The translations under genes were made by a program, and so were the position numbers. This document shows positions 46,399 to 57,002 of a DNA stretch of 64,000 nt, one piece after another. The stretch spans positions 6,384,236 to 6,448,235 of the forward strand of contig JAJEKV010000071.1 of the NCBI GenBank assembly GCA_021234155.1, read 5' to 3'. How positions within the stretch are numbered: the stretch's first letter is position 1; each line of letters begins with the position of its first letter. The stretch is from Isoetes taiwanensis (taxonomy: Eukaryota > Streptophyta > Lycopodiopsida > Isoetales > Isoetaceae). The notes below the pieces were generated by a model. The model was given only the letters and a program-made list of their open reading frames with translations. It was not told the origin of the DNA and ran no database searches.

Positions 46399-47250
46399 TT
46401 AAACCTGTGATGTTTTTCCATTTAGGAGGTTCTCCCGTCCGCGTGCATCAAATGGTAGCACATCCGCCGGAGATGGATTTCTACAAGGTAACTTTAGCAT
46501 ACCGTTATAGATGCTTTTCATGTGTCCATCATTATAAACCCTATGATTGTATAATAATGCTTTGCCAATGCATAAAACCAATCTGTTGATATCTATATTA
46601 ACAAAGATGTCCGCAAGCCCAAAGGATAGTATCTCTCGAAAGCTCTCCATCCGCTTTGTACTTTCTTGCACAATTTTTCGCTTTTGCTCCTCGGGGCTTT
46701 GTACTTTCTTGCACAATTTTCGCTTGCTCCTCAGACTGAATCTATAAGTAGACCTCCCTTCCCCTTCTATACCAATACCCTCATCAACACAATCTTCCAC
46801 GATGATGTCTACATCAACATTAGCTCCTCGCCTTTGTATTTTCACGCCCTCTTTAAGCTACCGCTCTAGGAGAGTGAACCATGGCATTGAATTTTGCATT
46901 TTCAATATTGAAGATGCATAAGTACCTTTATTGAATAATTGTTCTCTAACACACGGAAATTGCCTTTCCAAGATCATTTGAAGACAAAAAGACCTCGCTA
47001 ATCCTTTTGCAGTTGAATCTTCAACATTCCATCCAAGGGACAAACATGTCATTCCTTCACCTTTTAATTTCTTCTCCATTGAATTAAAGCTATACTCTTT
47101 GACAAATAACGGATCAGTTTGCATTGCTTTTCTTAACCTACATTCCTCCACAATCAAAATAATACTATCATCTAGGGACACATCACGTAGATGACTACTC
47201 CAAATCTTTTTAAACTTTGCCATGCTTGATTCTTTGTAAAAGAAACCCAA
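46399..47250 (-). pseudogene. N-terminal part of the composite gene, one stop codon
   Basis: Two ORFs lie in the same frame, separated by a single TAG at 46,858-46,860 (…FTLLER-stop-LKEGVKIQRRG). The first reads MAKFKKIWSSHLRDVSLDDS, ECRLRKAMQTDPLFVKEYSF and MTCLSLGWNVEDS; the second has STYRFSLRSKRKLCKKVQSP and PSPADVLPFDARGRENLLNG. Gln (CAG) at the stop would restore a long frame. It runs into the ParB-like segment through a frameshift near 46,400. The part itself is not recognised; it is assigned to the composite gene by strand, continuity and order. Confidence 0.4.
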
Positions 47251-48217
47251 ATCGACATTTTTTCCACGACTTACACACTTCTACATACCATTTTGAACAT
47301 GCTTTGGGATATTCAATGTTTCAATGCCATTAACCTCAACTTGAAATAACGGACTCTTGCTTTTTTATGATATATTACTTTTTTCGAAGTTTTAGAGCAC
47401 GCAACTAAAAAGACAACTATTTACTAAACAAACACACTTATGAAAGAAAAAAAAAAAAAACAAAGAAAATATCACTAACCTTTTTGTTGTTCGAGGTCTT
47501 TTGCACGCGGTCGAACATCCACATCTGGAGGAGCAATACATAAAGGGAGTGGACGCCCACATTTGGAGGAGCAAGACATAGGGGAGTGACGTCCATTGTA
47601 GTTGGCCGCAAATTGCTTGGAGTTGATCGTCTTTTCGTCTTTAACGCCAATGCTAATGCACTATAGAATTAAAAAGATTGATTAGTTAATCTTGTCAAGA
47701 ACTTCTAAAATTTCCTTATAATCATTAACTAAGCACCAATTTAAATTGAAATTTCTTGAGTTGCCATGGGCTCATTTTAATTTAACTTTTATGGAAGACA
47801 CATCTTGATGTAATTTTCTTGTCTAATATTGATGCTAAGCGGAAGAAGAGCATTAAAGCCCATTCACTCTACAATCAATTCCAAAAGATGAGCGATTTTC
47901 AATGCGATTCCGAGGATTTTGATAGCGTTCACGTTAGACGCGCTCACAATCGAGTTAGTCTTACTCTTGAATTTTTGACGGATCATGGGCTAATTAAACA
48001 TATTAAATTATATCTCGCTTAAAAACAGATAAAGTTTCAAAAAATGTAGCATTTTGATAAGAATAGAGATGAAGCAAAGAACTCCCAATTCTAATGGTAA
48101 GCAAGCGGCAAACTTTATGGTTATGGCTATACTGATTTACTTATTTTATTGGGATGATGCCATAGAAGTGGTAATTCTTTTGACGGAAACACTATTGAGC
48201 TGGTATTTTGCTACCAC
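47251..48217. other. No gene seen
   Basis: AT-rich sequence with an A-run at 47,447-47,460. 'gtggacgcccacatttggag' near 47,550 partly repeats 'cacatctggaggagcaat' just before it. Possibly upstream sequence of the composite gene. No promoter was assigned. Confidence 0.35.
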
Positions 48218-48436
48218 TTGAGTGCTTCAATTCATCGCCAACAAATGGAAACTGGATGGGTCAAAATTTTTGACAAAGACGTTTATGCCGATGTCTCTTC
48301 TCAAAATTACCCGGATGCAAATACCTTGGGAGAAGCCATTGGTTCTATCATACAATGGCGGAAAAGGAATCCGCAATTGCTCTCGGGTAGCACTCATATC
48401 TTTATTCTCTGCATGTCTCATGATGAAGATGAATAG
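48218..48436 (+). pseudogene. Transposon-type coding fragment
   Basis: A 72-codon frame includes METGWVKIFDKDVYADVSSQ and NTLGEAIGSIIQWRKRNPQ. The pattern (TL.EAIGS.I.W) resembles a module I recall from plant DNA transposons (VSD/TL..A.G..IAWP); the DUF7869 element at 57 kb has a comparable N-terminal module. Short and isolated, so it is a relic. Confidence 0.35.
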
Positions 48437-48505
48437 TCTAAATAGGGTATAAGGTACAAATAAAGGCTGGGATATCTCATGATGCTTTCAACTTGTGTCT
48501 CCATT

Positions 48506-49612
48506 TTTAATTATCCTTTGTGCTACAAGTTGCCTAACTATTATAGACAAGGGCTAGAAGCAATTATTAGAATGCAACTTTCTTAGAGCATAAAGATGCA
48601 ACCATGTAGAGCGAGGCTTTACGGACTAACATCCACTGTAAGCAATTATCCTTTGTGCTACAAAAGCCTAAATATTATAGACAAGGGCTAGAAGCAATTA
48701 TTAGAATGCAACTTTCTTAGAGCATAAAGATGCAAAAGCCATGTAGGGGCGTTAAAACGGACTTGTGTCCCGCAAGCAATTATCCTTTGTGCTACTCTTG
48801 CCAACTATTATAGACAAGGGCTAGAAGCAATTATTAGAATGCAACTTTCTTAGAGCATAAAGATGCGTACCATGTAATTTAGGCTTATGGACTTGTGTCT
48901 TAAGCAATTAATTTTTGTGCTACAAAAAGCCTAACTATTATAGACAAGGGCTAGAAGCAATTATTAGAATGCAACTTTCTTAGTGTGTAAAGATGCAACC
49001 ATAGGTAGCAGGCTTATGGACTTGTGTCGTTCAGAAGCAATTATCCTTTGCTACAAGCGCTAACTATTATAGACAAGAGCTAGAAGCAATTATTAGAATG
49101 CAACTTTCTTAGAGCATAAAGATGCAGCCATGTAGGGCAGGCTTACGACTTGTGTGCAAAGCAATTATCCTTTGTGCTACAAGCGCTAACTACTATAGAC
49201 ATGGGCTAGAAGCAATTATTAGAATGCAACTTTCTTAGAGCATAAAGATGCAGCCCATAGAGTGTGCTTACAGACTTGTGTCTGTAAGCAATTATCCTTT
49301 TGTGCTACAAAAGCTTAACTATTATAGACAAGGGCTAGAAGCATTTATTAGAATGCAACTTTCTTAGAGCATAAAGATGCAGCCATGTAGATGTGCTTAC
49401 ATTGGACTTGTGTATGCGGAAGAAATTATCCTTTGTGCTACAAACTGCCTAACTATTATAGACAAGGGCTAGAAGCAATTATTAGAATGCAACTTTCTTA
49501 GAGCATAAAGATGCGACCATGTAGGCGTGCTTACGGGACTTGTGTCTCAGAAGCAATTATCCTTTGTGCTACAACCGCCTATTATAGACAAGGGCTAGAA
49601 GCAATTATTGGA
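48506..49612. repeat. Tandem array, about 131-bp unit, 9 copies
   Basis: The word 'ttatcctttgtgctac' (or a close variant) starts at 48,511, 48,646, 48,780, 48,908, 49,041, 49,165, 49,292, 49,426 and 49,557. Each unit continues 'actattatagacaagggc', 'agaagcaattattagaatgc', 'aactttcttagagcataaag' and ends with a variable part built on 'atgcagccatgtag' and 'cttacggacttgtgtccgta'. The last is a hairpin (cttacggac/gtccgtaag). The body is nearly invariant; variation is confined to the positions of CAG/CTG words and the hairpin. Confidence 0.95.
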
Positions 49613-51600
49613 ATGCTTGCTAAGAGAAGTAAGATCATTATGAGACAAGTGTGAAAAAATTTGCAGCCAAAATTGCTAAGAGGCATATAGAGGTCTATGA
49701 GATCTGTAGGTGCATTTACATGGAGTCTCTCAAAGCACTTATGGACGTTTTTCTCTAGAAGTGCTACCTTCCATCGAAAAATTATATTCTTAGGATTACA
49801 AGCAAATATTTGAAAGTATATGTCCTTGTTTCATGCGAAACAATGCCCATGCCAGATTGATGTGCAAAATCAGCCTTATAGATCAAACCTCACCGCATGA
49901 TGGATTTGCCTTTGCCTGTGATAACCATTCTTACCGATTTATGTATAAATTCCGCAAGACACCGCAAAAGATTTCACCCTCGATGTCGCAGAAAGATTTT
50001 TTACCTAAGGTTTCATTGCCAACTACATAGCTTAAAATGCTTATGTGGATATACGCAATTATTGATTCTCAAAATGATGATAAAACTAATGATGATAAGA
50101 CATTCACAAAACTAAGAAATGATACAACAAATCATATTTGAGACTTCATTGTCCAACAATTGCCTACCATGGATTGTTTTTTCTTTAGTTCTCTCTTATA
50201 ATCATGAGACAAATTGCCCTTGCAAAAGAACCCTTGCATTGCGCGGATCCATGAAATAAACAAAAAAAACAGGATAATCTGATTCCGGAAAACTATCTTG
50301 ATCTTTACGTTATTTTCTATGTAAAATACCCGGATTGGATGTCGGATTGGATGTCGTTTTAAATTGCATCCGTGTCCATTTTAAAGCGAAGCTCCGAAGC
50401 CGTTTACTTAAATGATGCGCATTGGCAAGAACTACTATTTCGCCATAATTACTCGTTACCAATTTAGTTACTATTTTAGGTAAAATATTCATTACAAAAT
50501 AGAAGTTGGGTCTCCATTTTTTATTGAAGTCTAATGTGGTGATGCCATGTGGCATCGCCTCCCATCCCGGAATGGAAGTTGGGATGCAACATTCCGCATA
50601 CATCATTTTTGACCGGTTCTTGCGAGGTTGCCTTTTCTTGTTTCCCGAATGTCCCACAATTTTTCCTTTCTTCCGCATGGCTCTTGTAGATGCTCGAATG
50701 GCTATGGCTATGGCTCTTGCGAGATGTTCAGATGCCGAGAAAAATGCCAATGCTCGATGTCGAGAAAAAATGCCGAATGCTTATGCAATAGAAGCCGCAA
50801 ACGTGAAGCCTTAAACAACAAGGAACGTTAATCGTCGAAAAAAACCGTTCAAAGCTTCAAAAATCCGGCCTTAGGCTTCAAAAAATCCTCGATTCGCAAA
50901 AAATCCGGCCTTAAGCTTTAAAAAATCCATTTTATTCACGGTAACTATGTTTCCCCGCTAACTGCGTTCCCCGCTTTTCTTTGTTTTCCCAACCCTTCTG
51001 CGTTCCTGCAAAAGATCCGGCGAGATCCTAACAGATCCTATGAGATCCTTAAGCTTCAAATCTAGCACATCCTTAAGCAACGGACAGTGATGACTTTAAG
51101 GTGTGAAACTTCGTAAAGTTGCTATATTTTACCATTTTAAATCTGGATATGATGGTTTACTAGGATGCGATTTTAAAGAACTTCATAAAATCGCCAAAAT
51201 TTGATAATATTGCATCCCAATTATAGTAAATTCGCCAAATTAATGGATATTTTACAGTAAAAACCTCGATTTTATGGTAAAACATCCAATTCTACTAAAT
51301 TGGTTTCTATAAAAATGTTGGACAAATAGGAAACAATCGCCACCATTTCTATAGTTTAGAAGCAGCTAGAGGATGATAAAGTCATCACTGGCAACGGATG
51401 CCTTAAACTTCAAAGATTCAACTTTACATACTTCAAAACAATCCCTGATGCAACAATCTGACCTTAAGCTTCAAAAAGTTCGGCCTTCAATGGCCTTAAG
51501 CTTCAAAGAAGCTAAAAAATCCGTCCGCGCCATAGCCAACCTCCACATCAGGACAATAAAATGCGCAGAAAAGGGGAAATGGATCCCAACTTCCATTTTG
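49613..51600. other. No recognised gene; degenerate short repeats
   Basis: A 146-codon minus-strand ORF (50,310-50,750) starts MAFFSASEHLARAIAIAIRA and is basic in the middle; its end overlaps a 13-bp tandem pair ('ggattggatgtcg'), and it matches nothing I know. Around 50,855-50,940 and 51,395-51,520 variants of 'aatccggccttaagcttcaa' recur, forming a loose repeat. Confidence 0.35.
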
Positions 51601-51708
51601 TTGGGGAATGAAAGGGGGTCCTCCCTTTCCGGTTTGGAAGGGACCCCTCCGGCTGTCGCTGTCGGGGCCCCTTCCAAAACCGGAAAGGGAGCCCCTTCCA
51701 TTCCCCAA
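51601..51708. repeat. Foldback: 42-bp imperfect inverted repeat with 24-bp loop
   Basis: Left arm 51,601-51,642 ('ttggggaatgaaaggggg'...'ggtttggaaggg') pairs with right arm 51,667-51,708 ('ccccttccaaaacc'...'ttccattccccaa') with only a few mismatches. It is GC-rich against an AT-rich background. It could be a small foldback element or a transcribed hairpin. Confidence 0.8.
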
Positions 51709-51739
51709 TACGTCTATTCTTATTTCTTATGTGTTCCCG

Positions 51740-51915
51740 CGTTGGGAAAAAACCATACCTTTTGTCTTTTGCAAACATAGTTTTGGCCTTTTGCAAATCG
51801 TGCTCCCGCAATGAGAAAATAAAAACATACATTTTGCCACTTTTGCCTTTTGCACATCATGCTCCCACAATGAGAAAAATAAAAGCATACCTTTTGCCTT
51901 TTGCACATCGTGGAA
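51740..51915. repeat. Tandem repeat, about 64 bp, 3 copies
   Basis: 'cttttgcaaa/cttttgcacatc' followed by 'gctcccacaatgagaaaa' and 'taaaagcataccttttgcc' recurs three times with small changes. It lies directly downstream of the foldback. Confidence 0.75.
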
Positions 51916-51961
51916 GGTGGAAGGTAATATGCAACATAAATATCTTCTTAATGTTTGCAAG

Positions 51962-52089
51962 ATGTACTTTCTTTTTTATTGGCATCTTAACAACTCAAAG
52001 CTTATTTGCAAGGTCCCTAAAGACATGTACTTTTCTTTCTTATTCGCATCTTAACAACTCAAAGCTTATTTGCAAGGTTCCTAGAGACA
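51962..52089. repeat. 63-bp tandem duplication
   Basis: 'atgtacttttctttcttatt' and 'gcatcttaacaactcaaagc' plus 'ttatttgcaaggt' occur twice, starting at 51,962 and 52,025. Confidence 0.9.
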
Positions 52090-52391
52090 CGTGATACAAA
52101 GGTATCTTATTATATTACAAAGGTATCTTATGCTTATTGATACCAATCTCAACTTATGTCCGGCACGGCCAAGTACGCATTTATTTTTAGAGCCTAGATA
52201 TTAATACCCTTTAACAACTAAGTCAACATGTCTATTAGTGGAAGTGACAAATAGCCTAGGTTTATATTAACGCTATAAGGTAATATATGTGTATATATAT
52301 CGAAATCTATAGTAATTACGATTCAACTATATAATTTATCTCTTATATCTATCTTCTCTTTTATTTTAGGAGGGCTTTGGTTTCCGAGCCT

Positions 52392-52425
52392 GGAACGCCG
52401 CATGTAACGCCGCATGCGGCGTTCC
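52392..52425. repeat. Palindrome: ggaacgccgcatg ... catgcggcgttcc
   Basis: A perfect 18-bp palindrome aacgccgcatgcggcgtt (52,406-52,423) is preceded by a direct copy of its left half (ggaacgccgcatg, 52,392). It may be the end of a DNA transposon or a foldback. It marks a sharp change from AT-rich sequence to a less AT-rich block. Confidence 0.7.
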
Positions 52426-55083
52426 CTTTTGCCCCTTGCGGGACGCCAATGCTAATTTCGAATCTGATCGCCACCGCCCATTTCTTTCCTCGCGTTCATG
52501 TGGCAGAAATTCGAGCTTGAGGTTTTCACTCCCTGTACTCTATGTTTTGGCGCTTTAGACTCTACATCTATGCTCCACAAGTTTTTGAGCTGGAACGGAT
52601 CCGCATTTCATTTTAGGGTCTCTTCAATAACTTCTTTTCTTCTCTTCAATAATTTCTTTGTTTTCCAAATCTGACCCTGATTTTGCAGAATCCGCTCATT
52701 ATGGATTGGGGTTATTGGTCTTCTACTGGGAACAGGAGCAGCATCACAGAGCATTTCTCTCCATTTGTATTTTTTAAAAATGCATTAAAATTCTAAGAGC
52801 CTTTGTGGTTGTGAAATGCAGAATCACCACTCTTCTTCTTGGCATTCTTTTGCAAACAGGAGCACATTGGGCCTCTTAGAAAAGCTTGGCCAGGTGTTTT
52901 TTTTGGTTTATGCAAGGTGATCCATCATTTCTTTTCTTTTCCAAGATTCGCCAGCCAATGTAATGCTATGAGAGGCTTGGTTTTAACATGATGGTGCTAT
53001 GTTTTGCCAGGCACCATTATGTTGTTTGTGCTGCATCAAATTTTGCCTTCTTTTCAATGCTGTTGCACTAATAGGTAAGTCTATCATATAGGGAACAATT
53101 ACAGTCATTTGTGCTTCAATTATGGAGATGTATTTTCCCCCTTTTCTATGGGGTTTTGTTGTGCAGGATCTGGACTATGAGTTGTACCAGAGATTTGCTG
53201 TAAATCAGAGATTTTGCACCATTTTTGTCTCCACCGTTGCCATAAAATGAACTCCTAGCAGGAACATAACCTTCTTTTCCTCTGAAGCTATTTATACCTC
53301 AAAAGACCGGACTAAAGGTTTAGAAAGTAGCAGAGCCGAAACAAGAGCCTCTTGACGAATCCATTCTCCTTCTTTGGCTTAGGTTGTAAGCTTTTTGGAC
53401 TGCCAATCCACCCCAGTGGTCCTGGTGAACCTTCTGTTTCTTTTCCTTGATAGACATGTTCCTTTTTAAACCGCAAAGAAACTTTGATTTCGAGAGGATT
53501 CAGATAATGCGAGCATTCGTTTCTCTTCTCGCAGATGGGAAATCAGACTGCATATTCACTATAATATCATAGAGTAAGTAGGCATTTTGAATTTGTTCAT
53601 GCTGATATCTTTACAGATTGCAAAGGCTCATTCTTTCTTACTTTGTTTGCAGATATGCGAGGCTTCTTCTATTGTTGAAATTTCTGCGCCTTAAAGCAGC
53701 TCTAGGTATTCAGAGTTAAAACAAGCTTACAAATAGCCATCTTATTTTGTATGCTTCAATGTTCATGTCATGAATGTTTTGTACTTTTTTTGTCTAAGGC
53801 CATTGCATCTACGGCTTTCAGATCAGGTATTTTATTATTGTCATTTCTCTGTATGTTGTGGATCGTATCGGAATCTGCAAAATGATGTTTATTATGTTGA
53901 TCAATCCATTTGCCAACTTCCATAGTTCTAATAAGACTAATCTCCTATTTTGGCAGGCCGATTTGACATGTTGCTCAATTATTTTCTCTTTTATTCTTTA
54001 TTCCTTCATTGATTATGATATGGCATTTTAGATGTGTTGCGCACATTCTACATCCATTAAGAAAGACCAGGATTGTATTATTTTAACCATTTCTTGCGGA
54101 TTTTTTCTAGCATTTGATTCGCAACTTGAAGGCAATTTTGCATTGCTAGACTTTCCCCAGCTTTAAATCACTTTTGCTCAGGTAATACATATGCATGTTT
54201 CCTTATAATAATCTCCTCTATCTCCTTTATATAATGCAAAAGATGGTTTATTCTAGATTTTTTTTTTTTTGGGTTGCATTGAAATATTCTATTTGGTATT
54301 TTATCCTTGGATGTAACCTCTTTTTAGGTAATAAATTGATATTATTTGGCTTTGGCTGCGTCAAGTTTGACACCAGGTAAGTAAATTTGAATGAATGGGT
54401 TGATCTTACTATTTTCTTTTTTTAGAAGAGGGACGGAAACATTTATCTCAGAATGTTGACAGAACTGCAAAACCCTTCTGCTTTGCATGTTAAGTTATGT
54501 CAAGGGTTCCATCAAGTCAAGATGGGTTGATATAAGTTGTTTTTACGGAGAGGACAAAACACGATTTCTACATACAATCAAGCTTTTGTTGCATGAAGAG
54601 GTAAGGGTTTTAAGCCCGTTAGAGTAAAATTATCATAGAGTTTGCCACTGTAGCCTTCTAGACATGGTCGATGTGGGATGTTGAGCTGGTTATGTATGCA
54701 TCAAGCTCTTGCTCTCCCAATATGTTTAGGCTATTATGCAGAGAAAAGGGGCCTTCCATGAATGTTTTAGTCCAGGTGACATACAACTTAGTTGCTGAAC
54801 CTGTATGTACCTTTGCTAGAAGGAATTTTTGGCCCATGTAGTTCACATTTGTTGGCCTTTTTTATAGGTAGCCTTTTATTAATAATTTCAAATTGTGTAG
54901 ATAAGTGGTCTTTTGTGGTAAGGTAGGCTTCAGGAATATATTTATTGTCATGAGTTGGATGCTCTTTGTTGTGTAGTTGACGATTGTGGAGTGTTGCTTT
55001 GTTTACAGTGTCTGTTTCGTGCCTTGATTCATTATTGAAAGCTTCAAAGCTTAACATTTCCTTTGTCTCAATGACATCAGACC
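52426..55083. other. No supported exon; possibly introns of the KH-like relic
   Basis: The text is T-rich with many 'ttttgcag' and 'tttgcag' words that look like splice acceptors, as in a long plant gene. No continuous coding exon was recognised. It may be the intron-rich 5' part of the relic at 55,084. Confidence 0.3.
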
Positions 55084-55810
55084 GCAAATGGGTGGGGGGT
55101 TATAATCCGCAAGGATATAGGCTGCCTGGTCCACCACAGCATTGGGACCTCCACCTCCACCTATGCATCTGCAAGGGTATGGCTATAGGAGGAACTTGAG
55201 CAGTACCCTTCTGGTAGCAATATGGTGGTTATAACCACACAACACCTGGTGGATATAGTTCCGTGACAGACCAAGCACCGTGGGTATAGTCAGAAGGGAC
55301 CAACGTTCCCCTACATCCGTAGAAGGCCGGGTCGCTCCTCCAAAGAATCCCGCCTGGATCTTATGATTCATATTCTCAGCAGGGTCAGACACAGCAACCT
55401 TCTCAAGGTAATACAGGTTCTCCTGATCCTATTATGGAGGCTTATGGTTAACCAAGTCGGGGTCAAGCTCCACCCGGTTTTATGTCTTACCATGAATTAT
55501 GCCGGTAGGATGACTTGTGGAGGAAAGACCAAGCACCCGGTGGGTATAGCTTAGGTTGGGACCAACGTTCCCCTACATCCGTAGTTGTTGGTCGCTCCTC
55601 CAAGCAATCCCAAATACTGGATTTTATGATTCATATTCTGAGGGTAGGGACACAACAATTTCTCAAGGTAATACAAAGTTCTCCGATCCTATTATGGAGG
55701 CTACCAAAGAACCGGCTAACATGAACAAGGCTTTATGGTTAACCAAGTCAGGGTGAAGCTCCACCTGGTTTAGTGTCTTACCATGAATTATGCTGGTAGG
55801 ATGATTTATG
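55084..55810 (+). pseudogene. Relic of a KH RNA-binding protein C-terminal tail, duplicated
   Basis: In mixed frames the plus strand reads GGYNPQGYR.PGPPQHW, PPPMHLQGYGY, GGYNHTTPGGYSS, then SYDSYSQQGQTQQPSQGNTG followed by SPDPIMEAYG and RGQAPPGFMSYHE. This Gly/Tyr/Gln/Pro-rich texture is typical of the C-terminal tails of plant far-upstream-element-type KH proteins. The part from 'gaccaagcacc' (55,269) to 'accatgaattatgc' is repeated once (from 55,527), with stops and frameshifts in both units and a small insertion in the second. It is therefore a pseudogene; the parent gene is presumably elsewhere. Confidence 0.5.
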
Positions 55811-56929
55811 GAGCTAGAATCATTCTTTTAACACGATGGAAATTACCATGCGTTGTTAGCTCCTACTTCTAAGTCAATTTCTATATTTAAACTAAAATAT
55901 TTAAAAAGACTCGATCATTAATAAAATGATATGGTTTAAAAACTTCTGAATTCAGAACATTCAATAATCATATAACTGCATCAGAGTTGCAATATCACCA
56001 TTGGAGCCCAAGTTCTGATCCTTAATGTATTGAGATTGAAAATCCAAAGAATCCAAAAGAACATTCATGAAAGTTTTTATTAATTGTTCGGGGTTTAGCG
56101 TTAATGGTATTGTTTAGCCAGCTATCAATGCATTTCGAAGCTATAAAAGGATTTCAATAAGTAGGCGCATGTAGAACCATTGTAGAATGATGTATAAGTT
56201 GTAATTATTGCACTCGCTGCTTGAAAGTCCATCTTAGAACGAGGTTTTCATCATGACACAAGTGTATAAGAAAGATTCCAAATGCATTGCAGTTGCAATT
56301 TTTTATTAAAGGCAATGACCATAGAAATTATTGTCAATGTTTATTATATAAGACAACAATGATCTCAAGTGCACCTTTTGTTAATGTAATAAATCAAGCA
56401 TAGTAACCAGACATGTTTGTAGCAACCTATGTGGAAAAATGGAATCAATTGCTTGCTCTTAGACATATTGGCTTTACTTTCAAGCCATCATCGTGTTGGA
56501 CAAATATTACAATTCTTTTTAGGAAGCCTAATATAATATTTCTTTTATGCAATTGATTGTGCGTAAAGAATGCATCCACTCTTCAAGATTTTGTTTTATC
56601 AATGAGAATTTAGGAATTAGAAAATTCAAAAGACACAAGGAATTAAAAGGCATTCCAACCCTAAACCAATTTTCTCTATGCGCCTGCGTTATGTTCCACC
56701 CCGTGCTTTCCATTACTTCTACCCATTCCATGTGTTAGGGCTAATGCTCGGCAACTCTAAATCGTAAATCCTTCATAATTTGTACTCCATTATGTCTATA
56801 TCATGAGTACATTTAAATGTCTCTCTCTTTTCTCTCTCTTTTTTTTTTTTTTTTTTTTTTTTTCCGGACGTTTATGTGTTTTAATACCAACTCCCTTAAA
56901 TGTATCCATTCTCGCGACGTAAGCGACTA
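55811..56929. other. No gene seen
   Basis: AT-rich with short ORFs only. A 'ctctctcttttctctctc' run followed by a long T-run lies at about 56,820-56,863, directly before the Helitron-like end. Confidence 0.4.
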
Positions 56930-56961
56930 ATGCCCGGCATCGCCGGGCATACATTTCTAGT
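56930..56961 (+). mobile_element. Helitron-like 3' terminus
   Basis: A 9-bp hairpin (atgcccggc-atc-gccgggcat, 56,930-56,950) is followed after 6 nt by CTAGT (56,957-56,961). Plant Helitrons end in a short GC-rich hairpin and CTRRT. If real, the element lies to the left. A 5' TC end was not identified, and the base after CTAGT is A rather than the usual T, so the call is tentative. Confidence 0.45.
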
Positions 56962-57002
56962 AATTTTTATTATATTAATATTTTTCTTCTTCATCTTAGC
57001 AG

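Noticed and set aside
48506-49612. CRISPR-like array
   Set aside because: Units are about 131 bp direct repeats without unique spacers, in a plant nuclear context with no cas genes.
51373-51780. 135-codon plus-strand ORF
   Set aside because: It runs through the foldback arms; both strands are open there because of the GC-rich inverted repeat, and no motif is present.
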